31,183 nucleotides of DNA from JAHFLF01 sp964560145. GTDB lineage: Bacteria > Patescibacteriota > Minisyncoccia > UBA6257 > 1-14-0-10-44-23. How positions within the stretch are numbered: the stretch's first letter is position 1; each line of letters opens with the position of its first letter. Below, piece by piece: positions 1 to 7,016 of the stretch. The stretch covers positions 1 to 31,183 of the forward strand of contig CAZLKS010000009.1 in assembly GCA_964560145.1 (NCBI GenBank), given 5' to 3'. Below the pieces are notes generated by a model that was not told the DNA's origin, searched no databases, and was given only the letters and a program-made list of their open reading frames with translations. The position numbers were made by a program, and so were the translations under genes.

Positions 1-5
1 GCTAG

Positions 6-11
6 TATACT
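6..11 (+). promoter_or_regulatory. Putative -10 element of argS
   Basis: TATACT ends 9 bases before the argS ATG, so transcription would begin about 2-3 bases before the start codon. No Shine-Dalgarno sequence is present. The -35 region lies outside the window, so only half of the promoter can be judged. The same arrangement recurs before several other housekeeping genes here. Confidence 0.4.
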
Positions 12-20
12 GAATATACT

Positions 21-1700
21 ATGCAAGCTCTTCTTAAGCAAAAGATAGCAGAGGCGATTGGCGTAAAACCTGAGGAGGTGAGTTTAACCGTGCCAGAGGT
101 GGCGGAGTTTGGACACTACTCAACAAACATCGCTATGCGGCTCGCTAAAGAGGCAAAAAAACCGCCGCTTGTACTCGCCGAAGAATTCGCTGTAAAACTG
201 CAAGCATCTTGCGGTGATGTCTTTGCAAAGGTGGAGGCGGTTAAGCCGGGGTTCATTAATATCTGGCTTTCGGAGCAGTTCCTACAGGAGGAGTTTGCGA
301 AGGGGGGTGTTGCGCTGAATGTTGGCCAAGACAAGACGGTCATTGTTGAGTATGCAGCGCCAAACATTGCCAAGCCGATGCACGTCGGCCATTTGCGTTC
401 AACGATTATCGGCGATGCACTGGCAAATATTCACGACTATCTTGGATTCAAAGTTATTCGCTGGAATTATTTCGGTGACTGGGGGACTCAGTTCGGCAAG
501 CTCATCACGGCGTATAAGCTCTGGGGTAAGAAAGAAGAGGTTGAAAGAAATCCAATCGGGACGATGTTGGATTTGTATGTGCGCGTGAGTAGCGAGGCGA
601 AGATGAATCCAGCCCTTGAAGATCAGGCGCGTGCGGAATTTAAGAAATTAGAAGATGGAGATGCAGAAAATCGGAAACTGTGGGAGTGGTTCAAGGATGA
701 ATCGCTTATTGAATTCCACAAAATGTTTAAGCGCCTCGGCGTGAAGTTTGATTTGGAGATTGGTGAGAGTTTTTATGAAGAGGCGATGTATGATGTGCTT
801 AAAGAGTTAGAGCAGAAGGAGCTTCTCATCCCGGGAGAAGAGGGAAGTAAGATTGTGAATCTTGACGCACAGAAGTTGCCGGTGGCTTTGATTCAGAAGT
901 CCGATGGTGCAAGTTTGTATATTACCCGCGACATCGCTTCAATGAAGCACCGATTGAGTCGCTATAAGCCGGCAAAGCTTCTTTATGTTGTGGCAAACCA
1001 GCAGGCGCTTCATTTTGAACAGCTTTTTGCGATTACTGATTTACTCGGACTAAAGAGCGCCGAAAAGAAGCACGTAAAATTCGGTATGGTGCTTGGTGAG
1101 GATGGAAAGAAGTTCGCCACGCGTGAGGGCAAGCTCATTAAATTAGAAGACCTACTGGACCAGGCGGTTGCCGGCGCCTATAAAGTTGTTACCGAGAAGA
1201 ATAAGGACTTGTCGGAGGGGGAGAAGCAGGCGGTGGCCGAGGCGGTCGGCATTGGCGCAATCAAGTACAACGACCTGAAAGAGAATCGCAACTCGGACAT
1301 TGTGTTTAACTGGGAGCAGATGCTCGACCTGCACGGCGACACCGCACCTTACTTGCAGTACACGGCGGTTAGACTTGCGAATATCGCGCGGAAGGTTGAT
1401 GTAAAACCGAACAGCGATCTCTCTGTGGTTGATGATGAGTTGAAGAGCGGGTTAGTTAAAAAGATTTTAGATTTTAACGATGTTGTGTCGCTTTGTGCAG
1501 AGACCTACTACACAAGTCATCTCGCTAAATATCTATTTGAGCTCGCGAAACTAGGCAACCAGTACTATGAAACGCATCGAATCTTAGAGGACGAAAACAA
1601 GGCGCGTCAGGCCGGCCGATTAGCACTCCTGACTTCTGTTTCAGAAACTATCAAAAAAGGATTGGGGCTGCTTGGTATTGCGGTGCCGGAGAGAATCTAA
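21..1700 (+). CDS. argS: Arginyl-tRNA synthetase
   Basis: Class Ia synthetase that charges tRNA-Arg with arginine in the cytoplasm; 559 residues, normal for bacterial ArgRS. The N-terminal tRNA D-loop-binding domain covers about residues 1-90. The HIGH signature is HVGH at 121-124, preceded by APNIAKPM. The KMSKS position holds GKKFATREG (362-370), the relaxed form usual in ArgRS. A helical DALR anticodon-binding domain with the family-like sequence YLQYTAVRLANI follows, and the protein ends in PERI, close to the usual PERM. The first ATG of the frame is used; a -10-like TATACT lies 9 bases upstream and there is no Shine-Dalgarno sequence. No plus-strand terminator follows the stop. The next plus-strand gene is another synthetase, ileS, beyond a small regulatory locus. 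Confidence 0.98.
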   Translation: MQALLKQKIAEAIGVKPEEVSLTVPEVAEFGHYSTNIAMRLAKEAKKPPLVLAEEFAVKLQASCGDVFAKVEAVKPGFINIWLSEQFLQEEFAKGGVALNVGQDKTVIVEYAAPNIAKPMHVGHLRSTIIGDALANIHDYLGFKVIRWNYFGDWGTQFGKLITAYKLWGKKEEVERNPIGTMLDLYVRVSSEAKMNPALEDQARAEFKKLEDGDAENRKLWEWFKDESLIEFHKMFKRLGVKFDLEIGESFYEEAMYDVLKELEQKELLIPGEEGSKIVNLDAQKLPVALIQKSDGASLYITRDIASMKHRLSRYKPAKLLYVVANQQALHFEQLFAITDLLGLKSAEKKHVKFGMVLGEDGKKFATREGKLIKLEDLLDQAVAGAYKVVTEKNKDLSEGEKQAVAEAVGIGAIKYNDLKENRNSDIVFNWEQMLDLHGDTAPYLQYTAVRLANIARKVDVKPNSDLSVVDDELKSGLVKKILDFNDVVSLCAETYYTSHLAKYLFELAKLGNQYYETHRILEDENKARQAGRLALLTSVSETIKKGLGLLGIAVPERI

Positions 1701-1735
1701 AGAGAGTTTGTAGGTGATAGTGGATAGTGAGAGAG

Positions 1736-1783
1736 AAAAAAAATAGAGCGGCGCCCGGCGGAGAGTTCTCCGCGCGGGCGCCG
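1736..1783 (-). terminator. Strong rho-independent terminator of the 32-residue peptide gene
   Basis: A GC-rich stem (GGCGCCCG at 1750-1757 paired with CGGGCGCC at 1775-1782, continuing inward through GGAGA and TCTCC) is followed on the minus strand by eight T (complement of 1736-1743). It lies just after the stop of the small peptide gene at 1792. It might also stop argS transcripts, but the plus side has no T-run. Confidence 0.85.
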
Positions 1784-1791
1784 AGGGGCTG

Positions 1792-1890
1792 CTACAGAAC
1801 CGTGCGGAGCACGATCCCGATCGCCAACGCGGCGATGGGAACGAGAGCGCGACCGGTCCTGGTGCTGTGAAGCTGGTCGAACCAGTTCAT
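1792..1890 (-). CDS. Small hydrophobic membrane peptide, 32 residues (toxin-like)
   Basis: The frame is ATG to TAG with 32 sense codons. The peptide begins MNWFDQLHSTRTGRA, a polar and mildly basic head. It continues LVPIAALAIGIVLRTVL, a single hydrophobic helix long enough to cross the membrane. Three signals argue that it is a real gene: a consensus promoter (TTGACA, 18 bases, TATAAT), a near-perfect Shine-Dalgarno sequence (AAAGGAGGTG, GGAGG 6 bases before ATG), and a strong terminator directly after the stop. The gene is GC-rich compared with argS and ileS. I recognise no family. Size, topology, an operator-like palindrome on the promoter and a divergent RNA-like unit resemble type I toxin loci such as tisB/istR. 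A small regulatory or structural membrane peptide is equally possible. The gene call is fairly sure; the function is speculative. Confidence 0.65.
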   Translation of the reverse strand: MNWFDQLHSTRTGRALVPIAALAIGIVLRTVL

Positions 1891-1913
1891 GCGGCACCTC
1901 CTTTCTGAAATAT

Positions 1914-1943
1914 ATTATAACACAAATATTGCACTACTGTCAA
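1914..1943 (-). promoter_or_regulatory. Consensus sigma-70-type promoter of the small peptide gene
   Basis: Read on the minus strand: TTGACA (1943-1938), an 18-base spacer ending in the extended -10 TGT, then TATAAT (1919-1914). Both hexamers are perfect consensus. Transcription would start near 1907, giving a leader of about 17 bases that carries the Shine-Dalgarno sequence at 1895-1904. Confidence 0.8.
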
Positions 1944-1951
1944 TAGTGCAA
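1929..1951. promoter_or_regulatory. Palindromic operator-like site centred on the -35
   Basis: TTGCACTA (1929-1936) and TAGTGCAA (1944-1951) are perfect 8-base inverted arms with a 7-base spacer, and the spacer contains the whole -35 hexamer of the leftward promoter. A dimeric repressor here would block the polymerase. The right arm also overlaps the place where a -35 of the rightward TATAAT (1969-1974) would lie, so one site could control both directions. It differs from the E. coli (CTGT-N8-ACAG) and Bacillus (GAAC-N4-GTTC) LexA boxes. The repressor is unknown. Confidence 0.5.
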
Positions 1952-1968
1952 GAATGAGAGGGTTGTTC

Positions 1969-1974
1969 TATAAT
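1969..1974 (+). promoter_or_regulatory. Rightward -10 element of the putative small RNA
   Basis: A perfect TATAAT, 17 bases downstream of a poor -35 (GTGCAA, 1946-1951) that falls inside the palindrome. It would start RNA synthesis near 1981. The weak -35 suggests a modest or activator-dependent promoter. Confidence 0.4.
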
Positions 1975-1980
1975 CTCTGA

Positions 1981-2069
1981 TACATATCGGTGAGGTTGTC
2001 TGATATACAACTAACCGCGAGTTTCTTTTCGATAAAAAGAGCCGCGCTAGTTGCGCGGATTTTATTTTT
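1981..2069 (+). ncRNA. Putative small RNA or ileS leader with three hairpins
   Basis: Between the rightward TATAAT and a clear terminator lies an approximately 90-base unit with no convincing ORF. Hairpin 1 (1988-2017) pairs CGGT with ACCG and GTTGT with ACAAC around the loop CTGATAT. Hairpin 2 (about 2024-2040) pairs TCTTTT with an A-rich strand around CGAT. Hairpin 3 is the terminator. The pyrimidine stretch at 2021-2030 could pair over about ten bases, several of them G-U, with the Shine-Dalgarno region of the divergent peptide mRNA. It could be an independent RNA, an antitoxin RNA, or an attenuator leader of ileS, whose ATG is 100 bases further on. No T-box sequence was recognised. Confidence 0.4.
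2042..2069 (+). terminator. Rho-independent terminator upstream of ileS
   Basis: CCGCGC (2042-2047), loop TAGTT, GCGCGG (2053-2058), then ATTTTATTTTT. It would end any transcript coming from the 1969 promoter or from argS before it reaches ileS. Confidence 0.8.
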
Positions 2070-2074
2070 CATTG

Positions 2075-2140
2075 GTCATACTGAGGCTTGGTCTAAGGGA
2101 GGTATTTCTCAAAGGCTTCTTCGGATTACTTCAGAATGAC
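2075..2140. repeat. Imperfect palindromic element with GTCAT/ATGAC ends
   Basis: GTCATACTGA (2075-2084) faces TCAGAATGAC (2131-2140), a 9 of 10 inverted match. It resembles the interspersed palindromes found between genes in many bacteria. Two other elements in the window have the same ends, at 14764-14832 and more weakly at 18214-18255. Confidence 0.4.
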
Positions 2141-2157
2141 AGGGGGGGTAACACAAG

Positions 2158-2163
2158 TAATTT
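2158..2163 (+). promoter_or_regulatory. Possible -10 element of ileS
   Basis: TAATTT ends 6 bases before the ileS ATG, the spacing expected for a leaderless message. The hexamer is only moderately good and there is no clear -35. Because a terminator lies upstream at 2042-2069, ileS needs a promoter somewhere in 2070-2169. Confidence 0.3.
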
Positions 2164-2169
2164 AAAAAC

Positions 2170-5100
2170 ATGTTAAAAAACTTAAAAGAATTCAAGCTGG
2201 CAGAGGTGGAGGCGGAGGTACTCAAATTTTGGAAACAGAATTCGATTTTTGAGCAGTCGCTCAAGAAGAATCAGGGAAAGCCAAAGTTTGTCTTTTTTGA
2301 GGGACCACCAACGGCTAACGGTATGCCAGGCATTCATCACCAACTCGCTCGCAGTTTTAAGGACGTAATCCCGCGATTTAAGTTGATGCAGGGGTTCGAT
2401 GTTCCTCGTAAGGGCGGTTGGGACACGCATGGATTACCAGTTGAGATTCAAGCTGAGAAAGAGCTTGGTTTTAGTGGGAAACAGGATATCGAGAAATATG
2501 GAATTGCGGAATTTAACGCAAAGTGTAAGGAGTTGGTCTGGCGATATCGTACTGAGTTTGAGAGTGCCACCGACAGGCTCGGATTTTGGCTGGACCTTAA
2601 GGACCCGTATGTCACGTACGAGAATAACTATATTGAGTCGCTATGGAACATTATCGCTCAGATTGATAAGCGAAAGCTGCTCTACCAAGGAAACAAGATT
2701 GTGCCATGGTGCACGCGATGCGGCACAGCGCTTTCGTCACACGAGCTAGCGCAGGGTTATAAGGAGGTGGAGGACGCTTCGGTGTACGCGAAATTTCGGT
2801 TGCTACCGAAATTAGCAAATAGCAAATGGCCTATAGCAAATGGTAAGTCGATATACATTTTAAGTTGGACTACGACGCCGTGGACTTTGCCAGGGAATGT
2901 TGCACTAGCGGTGGGGGAGAAGATTGAGTACTCGGTTGTTGAAGTCGCCGGTGAGATTTTGATTCTCGCCTCCACTCGGCTTGCCTCCGTTTTCCCCGAT
3001 ACTACTCACTACAAACTGCTTACGACTCAGTTCGGTAAGGACCTCGTCGGCCTGGAATACGAGCCGCTCTTCGCCGTTAAGCCGCTCAAGAGCAAAAAAT
3101 CATACAAGGTGTATGCCGCTGACTTTGTCACGACCACCGATGGTACGGGCGTTGTTCATACGGCCGTGATGTATGGTGAAGACGATTATCGACTTGGTAT
3201 TTCACTCGGGTTACCGCAGTACCACACAGTTACCGAGCAGGGCCACTTTACTAAAGATGTGCAGGGGCTCGCTGGCTTATATGCTAAAAGTGGCAGAGCT
3301 GAAGCCGCTATTATTGAACAACTTACAAAAAACGGGAATCTATTACGGACCGAGAAGTATAAGCACGAATATCCACATTGTTGGCGTTGCTCAACCCCGC
3401 TTCTTTATTACGGGCGTAGTTCGTGGTTTGTGGCGATGTCTAAACTTCGAAAGGAGCTCATGGCGGCGAACGAGGGAATCAACTGGACGCCAGCGCATAT
3501 CAAACAGGGCAGGTTCGGCGAGTGGCTCAAGGAGGTAAAAGATTGGAACTTCTCTCGTGAGCGATACTGGGGAACTCCGTTACCTGTTTGGCGTAGTAAA
3601 GACGGAAAAACTCAACTCGTGGTGAGTAGTCTGGCTGATATCAAGAAATATGCGGCTTCAAATGGAAATACATTCTTCGGCATGCGGCATGGCGAAGCGA
3701 CGCATAATGTTGCCGGTAAGCTTGCGGGCGGATCCGAGAAGGGAAGTCTGCGTAGCGAGCTGACACCCAAGGGAGTGAAGCAGGTTGAGGAAGCAGCTAA
3801 GAAGCTCAAGAAAGAAAAGATACACGTGATTGTTGCCTCGCCATATTATCGTTCGCAACAAACAGCGAAGATACTTGCCAAAGCACTCAAAGTGAAAGTG
3901 GTGACCGACAAGCGGCTCGGTGAAGTTGATGCTGGCATTCTGAACTGGCAGAGCGTGGAGGCGTATTGGAAATTCTATCGTGACGGAGCAAACTGGCTCA
4001 CGGGCGCACCAGAGAAAGGGGAGTCGCATGCCGCTGTTCTGAAGCGCGTAATGGAGTGTGTTCGCTCGCTTGATGCAAAGTTTAAAAAGAAGAATGTTTT
4101 GCTTGTTTCTCATGGCGACCCGCTCCGTTATCTGCGCGCCGGGATTGATGGCTTCTCTGACGCCGAGCTCGCAACAATGTCGTTTGAGCCACGAAAAGCT
4201 GAGGTGATTCGGTTGGGGAGTCCTGTGCTTCCTTATAATGACGAGGGTCGACTCGATGTACACCGCCCGTATATTGATCGCATTGTGCTGCGTGACCCCA
4301 AAACCAAGAAGGAGTTGTATCGCGTAAAAGAAGTCTGCGACGTATGGTTTGATTCCGGCGCTATGCCTTACGCACAGAGTCATTATCCATTCGATACCAG
4401 CAAGGGTAAGCCGCAAAAGATTGATTTCCCCGCAGATTACATTTGTGAAGGTATTGATCAAACGCGTGGTTGGTTCTATACGCTGCTGGCAATTGCAACG
4501 CTTCTCAAAAGAGAGGCACCGTACAAGAATGTTATATGTACCGGACTCATTCATGACAAAAACGGTCTCAAGATGAGTAAGTCGAAGGGCAATATTGTTG
4601 ACCCGATGCAGATTATGAATACCTTCGGTGCAGATGCTTTGCGTTGGTATTTCTTCACGATTAATGACCCGGGTGATCCGAAGAACTTCGATGAGGCTGA
4701 TTTAACAAAAATCACTCGTCGCTTCTTGATGATTCTTTACAACTCCTTTGTCTTTTGGAATTCATATGGGCAGGGCATACGTTCGGGAGAGGTGAAGAAT
4801 CCAACCAACGTTCTCGACCGGTGGATTGCGGCACGACTGAATCAGCTCATCGGTGAGGTGACGACAAGTTTTGAGCGATACGAGATTGGTAAGGCGGCCT
4901 TGATGATTGAGCAGTTCACGGATGACTTGAGTCGTTGGTATATTCGCCGCAGTCGCGACCGGTTCCAGTCGAGTGCTCGCGGTGATAGCTCGTACGAAGT
5001 GGACTTCCGTGAGGCAAGCGCGACGCTACAATACGCACTGGTGACGCTTGCGAAGCTCGCAGCACCCTGTATGCCATTCTTTAGTGAGGCACTCTATCAG

Positions 5101-5679
5101 TCTCTTGGCGCAACACAACAATCAGTGCACCTTGAACACTGGCCAGTTGCCGATATGAACGCGCTCAATCCTCAACTACTTAAAGATATGGCGACGGTGC
5201 GTGAGCTCGCCGCAGTCGGACTTGCGCTTCGCGCTGATGCAAAGATAAAGGTGCGTCAACCACTTGCATCGTTGACTGTTAAAGACACGAGCCTTAAGGG
5301 GAAGGATGAGTTGATTAAGATATTGCTCGATGAAGTGAACGTTAAGGAAGTCATCTTTAACGCCAAGCTCGAAGCGACAACCGGAGCAGTGCTTGATACG
5401 GTGTTGACTGCTGAGCTTCGCGAGGAGGGTGTTGTGCGCGAGTTAACGCGTGCTGTTTCCGGTTTGCGAGCCGATGCAGGATATCAAATGGGCGATGAGA
5501 TACTGCTTGCGATTGCGAGCGACGATGCTTTTAGCGATCTCGTGCAGCGACAATCACTACATATTAAAAAGGCGGTGAATGCGAAGACGATTGAACTTAA
5601 AAAGTCGGACAAGGTAGACGCTCAGCTGGATACGAAGGTAGGCGAGGTCCCTGTTTGGATTGGCGTACGTAAGGTTTAG
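2170..5679 (+). CDS. ileS: Isoleucyl-tRNA synthetase with an inserted histidine-phosphatase domain
   Basis: Class Ia synthetase that charges tRNA-Ile; 1169 residues. The HIGH position holds GIHH (PPTANGMPGIHH), the variant I recall from Bacteroidetes-type IleRS. The CP1 editing domain carries WTTTPWTLPGN at 233-243. KMSKS is exact at 801-805, and VWFDSG is at 725-730. Between the post-editing strand ERYWGTPLPVW and LDVHRPYID (695-703) lies a foreign module of about 185 residues (roughly 498-683). It is a branch-1 histidine phosphatase with RHGE at 506-509, SPYYRSQQTA with R561, LGE with E585, and SHGDP with H648. All residues of the phosphate pocket, the phospho-acceptor His and the acid Glu are present. 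Reading frame and base use are continuous, so this is not an assembly join. The role of the module is unknown. A small in-frame repeat insertion lies at 2813-2840. A bidirectional terminator follows. Confidence 0.97.
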   Translation: MLKNLKEFKLAEVEAEVLKFWKQNSIFEQSLKKNQGKPKFVFFEGPPTANGMPGIHHQLARSFKDVIPRFKLMQGFDVPRKGGWDTHGLPVEIQAEKELGFSGKQDIEKYGIAEFNAKCKELVWRYRTEFESATDRLGFWLDLKDPYVTYENNYIESLWNIIAQIDKRKLLYQGNKIVPWCTRCGTALSSHELAQGYKEVEDASVYAKFRLLPKLANSKWPIANGKSIYILSWTTTPWTLPGNVALAVGEKIEYSVVEVAGEILILASTRLASVFPDTTHYKLLTTQFGKDLVGLEYEPLFAVKPLKSKKSYKVYAADFVTTTDGTGVVHTAVMYGEDDYRLGISLGLPQYHTVTEQGHFTKDVQGLAGLYAKSGRAEAAIIEQLTKNGNLLRTEKYKHEYPHCWRCSTPLLYYGRSSWFVAMSKLRKELMAANEGINWTPAHIKQGRFGEWLKEVKDWNFSRERYWGTPLPVWRSKDGKTQLVVSSLADIKKYAASNGNTFFGMRHGEATHNVAGKLAGGSEKGSLRSELTPKGVKQVEEAAKKLKKEKIHVIVASPYYRSQQTAKILAKALKVKVVTDKRLGEVDAGILNWQSVEAYWKFYRDGANWLTGAPEKGESHAAVLKRVMECVRSLDAKFKKKNVLLVSHGDPLRYLRAGIDGFSDAELATMSFEPRKAEVIRLGSPVLPYNDEGRLDVHRPYIDRIVLRDPKTKKELYRVKEVCDVWFDSGAMPYAQSHYPFDTSKGKPQKIDFPADYICEGIDQTRGWFYTLLAIATLLKREAPYKNVICTGLIHDKNGLKMSKSKGNIVDPMQIMNTFGADALRWYFFTINDPGDPKNFDEADLTKITRRFLMILYNSFVFWNSYGQGIRSGEVKNPTNVLDRWIAARLNQLIGEVTTSFERYEIGKAALMIEQFTDDLSRWYIRRSRDRFQSSARGDSSYEVDFREASATLQYALVTLAKLAAPCMPFFSEALYQSLGATQQSVHLEHWPVADMNALNPQLLKDMATVRELAAVGLALRADAKIKVRQPLASLTVKDTSLKGKDELIKILLDEVNVKEVIFNAKLEATTGAVLDTVLTAELREEGVVRELTRAVSGLRADAGYQMGDEILLAIASDDAFSDLVQRQSLHIKKAVNAKTIELKKSDKVDAQLDTKVGEVPVWIGVRKV
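2813..2840 (+). repeat. Heptamer TAGCAAA repeated three times inside ileS
   Basis: TAGCAAA occurs at 2813, 2820 and 2834, the first two in direct tandem. It encodes a low-complexity stretch (ANSKWPIANGK) in the editing domain before the strand that leads into WTTTPW. The same TAGCAAATG core occurs in non-coding DNA just after murA (about 14739), so the ileS copy may be an intergenic-type repeat that entered a gene in frame. Confidence 0.5.
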
Positions 5680-5702
5680 TTTGGGCAGACAAGGCGTGCA
5701 AC

Positions 5703-5731
5703 AAAAAACCCCGGCACTCGCCGGGGTTTTT
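5703..5731. terminator. Bidirectional terminator between ileS and trpS
   Basis: AAAAAACCCCGGC and GCCGGGGTTTTT surround the loop ACTC. A-rich and T-rich flanks make it work on both strands, ending ileS (+) and trpS (-) in their convergent arrangement. Confidence 0.92.
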
Positions 5732-5733
5732 GT

Positions 5734-6714
5734 TTACCAGATTAATCCGACTTTTTCGTATACCTCTTTGAGTTTCTTGCCGGCAATATCGTGGGCCTTT
5801 TGTGAGCTGGTAGTAAACACTGCAAGAACCTTCTCGGGTGATTTGAGGAGTTCCACTTTTCGCTCGCGAAGTGGGGCGAAGTACTCGGTGACGATGTTGG
5901 CTACTTCGGTTTTGAACGCGCCATACTGTTTACCGGCGAATTCCGTTTCGAGACTCTGGATGGACTTACCGGTGAGTGCATTCAGGATGAGGAGCAGGTT
6001 GGAAACTCCTGGCTTATGCACCTCGTCAAATTTCACCTCGCTCTCTGAGTCAGTGACTGCGCTCATAATCTTTTTCTTTATGACCTCCGGCTCGTCGTCG
6101 ATGAATAGGCAGCCGGCTGGCCGTGACTTACTCATCTTCTTCGTCGGTTCATCAAGTGACATCACTCGAGGAGTTGCGGTGTGGAGCGCCTTCGGTTCTA
6201 TAAATGTCTCGCCGAAGCGGCTGTTGAATTTGCGGGCGAGCGTGCGCGTGAGTTCGAGGTGCTGGTCCTGGTCATCACCAACGGGAATCATCGCGGCGTC
6301 ATAGAGGATGATGTCGGCGGCCATCAAAACGGGGTAGGCGAAGAGGCCGGCGTTCGTATCTATGCGTGCAGATTTATCCTTGTACTGCGTCATGCGCTCT
6401 AATTCGCCCATTGGCGTGATGGTGTTCAAAATCCAGGCGAGCTCGGTGTGGGCGGGTACGTGTGACTGAATGAAGAGCGTAGACTTTTCCGGATTAAGAC
6501 CAGCGGCAAGATAAGTGGCAGCGAGGTCGATAATTTGCTCGCGTTTCTCAGCCGGCCGGTAGCTTTCGGTGAGCGAGTGCAAGTCGGCGATCATGAAATA
6601 GGGCTGGTACATGCCCGATTCTTGCAGTTCGATGAAGTTCTTGAGTGCGCCGAGGTAGTTGCCGATATGGAGGCGGCCAGAGGGCTGGATGCCGGAAAGT
6701 ACAACAGGTTTCAT
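5734..6714 (-). CDS. trpS: Tryptophanyl-tRNA synthetase
   Basis: Class Ic synthetase that charges tRNA-Trp; 326 residues, close to the usual bacterial length of about 330. The N-terminus SGIQPSGRLHIGNYLGAL contains the HIGH-type signature HIGN (16-19). KMSKS is exact at 193-197 within DEPTKKMSKS. The fold is a short Rossmann domain plus a C-terminal helical domain with no extra modules. The gene stands alone on the minus strand, convergent with ileS and divergent from the small membrane protein gene at 6788. A TAAACT -10-like element lies 8 bases before the ATG, which again points to a very short leader, and no Shine-Dalgarno sequence is visible. The stop codon touches the shared terminator. 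Confidence 0.98.
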   Translation of the reverse strand: MKPVVLSGIQPSGRLHIGNYLGALKNFIELQESGMYQPYFMIADLHSLTESYRPAEKREQIIDLAATYLAAGLNPEKSTLFIQSHVPAHTELAWILNTITPMGELERMTQYKDKSARIDTNAGLFAYPVLMAADIILYDAAMIPVGDDQDQHLELTRTLARKFNSRFGETFIEPKALHTATPRVMSLDEPTKKMSKSRPAGCLFIDDEPEVIKKKIMSAVTDSESEVKFDEVHKPGVSNLLLILNALTGKSIQSLETEFAGKQYGAFKTEVANIVTEYFAPLRERKVELLKSPEKVLAVFTTSSQKAHDIAGKKLKEVYEKVGLIW

Positions 6715-6722
6715 ATATGACG

Positions 6723-6728
6723 AGTTTA
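6723..6728 (-). promoter_or_regulatory. Putative -10 element of trpS
   Basis: On the minus strand TAAACT ends 8 bases before the trpS ATG. No good -35 is visible. This is a pattern-based call of moderate weight. Confidence 0.35.
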
Positions 6729-6787
6729 TCGCAAAATCAGAAATTGTGCTATCGTATCAAAGTAAGGTCTCATTAATCATTAATTAT

Positions 6788-7015
6788 ATGGCAACAACAT
6801 CAAAAAAGAAGATGAGTACGGGAAAGAAGGTCGCAATTGGTGCCGGAATCGCTCTAGCGGCAGGGGCAGCGGCATATCTTTTGACGGGTAAGCGTGGCGA
6901 GAAGAATCGCAAGGCTCTTAAAGAGCTGAGTGCTAAGGCAAAGCAAGGCGCCCTTGGTGTTGCCCGTCGGGCAGGTGAGGCGGCAAAAGAAAAATTGAAA
7001 AAAATAGTGAAGTAG
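6788..7015 (+). CDS. Small YtxH-like membrane-anchored protein
   Basis: 75 residues from ATG at 6788; the frame is open further upstream, but that part overlaps trpS antisense and lacks protein-like composition. The layout is a short lysine-rich head (ATTSKKKMSTGKK), one glycine/alanine-rich hydrophobic helix (about residues 15-33, VAIGAGIALAAGAAAYLL), then a long charged amphipathic helix rich in Lys and Ala. This is the architecture of YtxH/DUF883-like small proteins, often annotated as stress or gas-vesicle-related, though no specific family signature is visible. It lies one base before the NUDIX gene, so the two are very probably cotranscribed. The function is not known; a membrane-tethered cytoplasmic helix is the safest description. 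Confidence 0.8.
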   Translation: MATTSKKKMSTGKKVAIGAGIALAAGAAAYLLTGKRGEKNRKALKELSAKAKQGALGVARRAGEAAKEKLKKIVK

Positions 7016-7016
7016 T

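Noticed and set aside
1697..1897. 66-codon minus-strand ORF overlapping the small peptide gene in another frame
   Set aside because: Arg/Ser/Pro-rich shadow that reads through the terminator; the 32-codon frame has the Shine-Dalgarno sequence at the correct distance.
3658..4554. Minus-strand ORF of 298 codons opposite the ileS phosphatase insert
   Set aside because: It is the antisense of a well-supported coding region, has no domain signature and no initiation signals.
5660..6304. Plus-strand ORF of 214 codons opposite trpS
   Set aside because: It starts in the end of ileS, runs through a terminator and is antisense to trpS.
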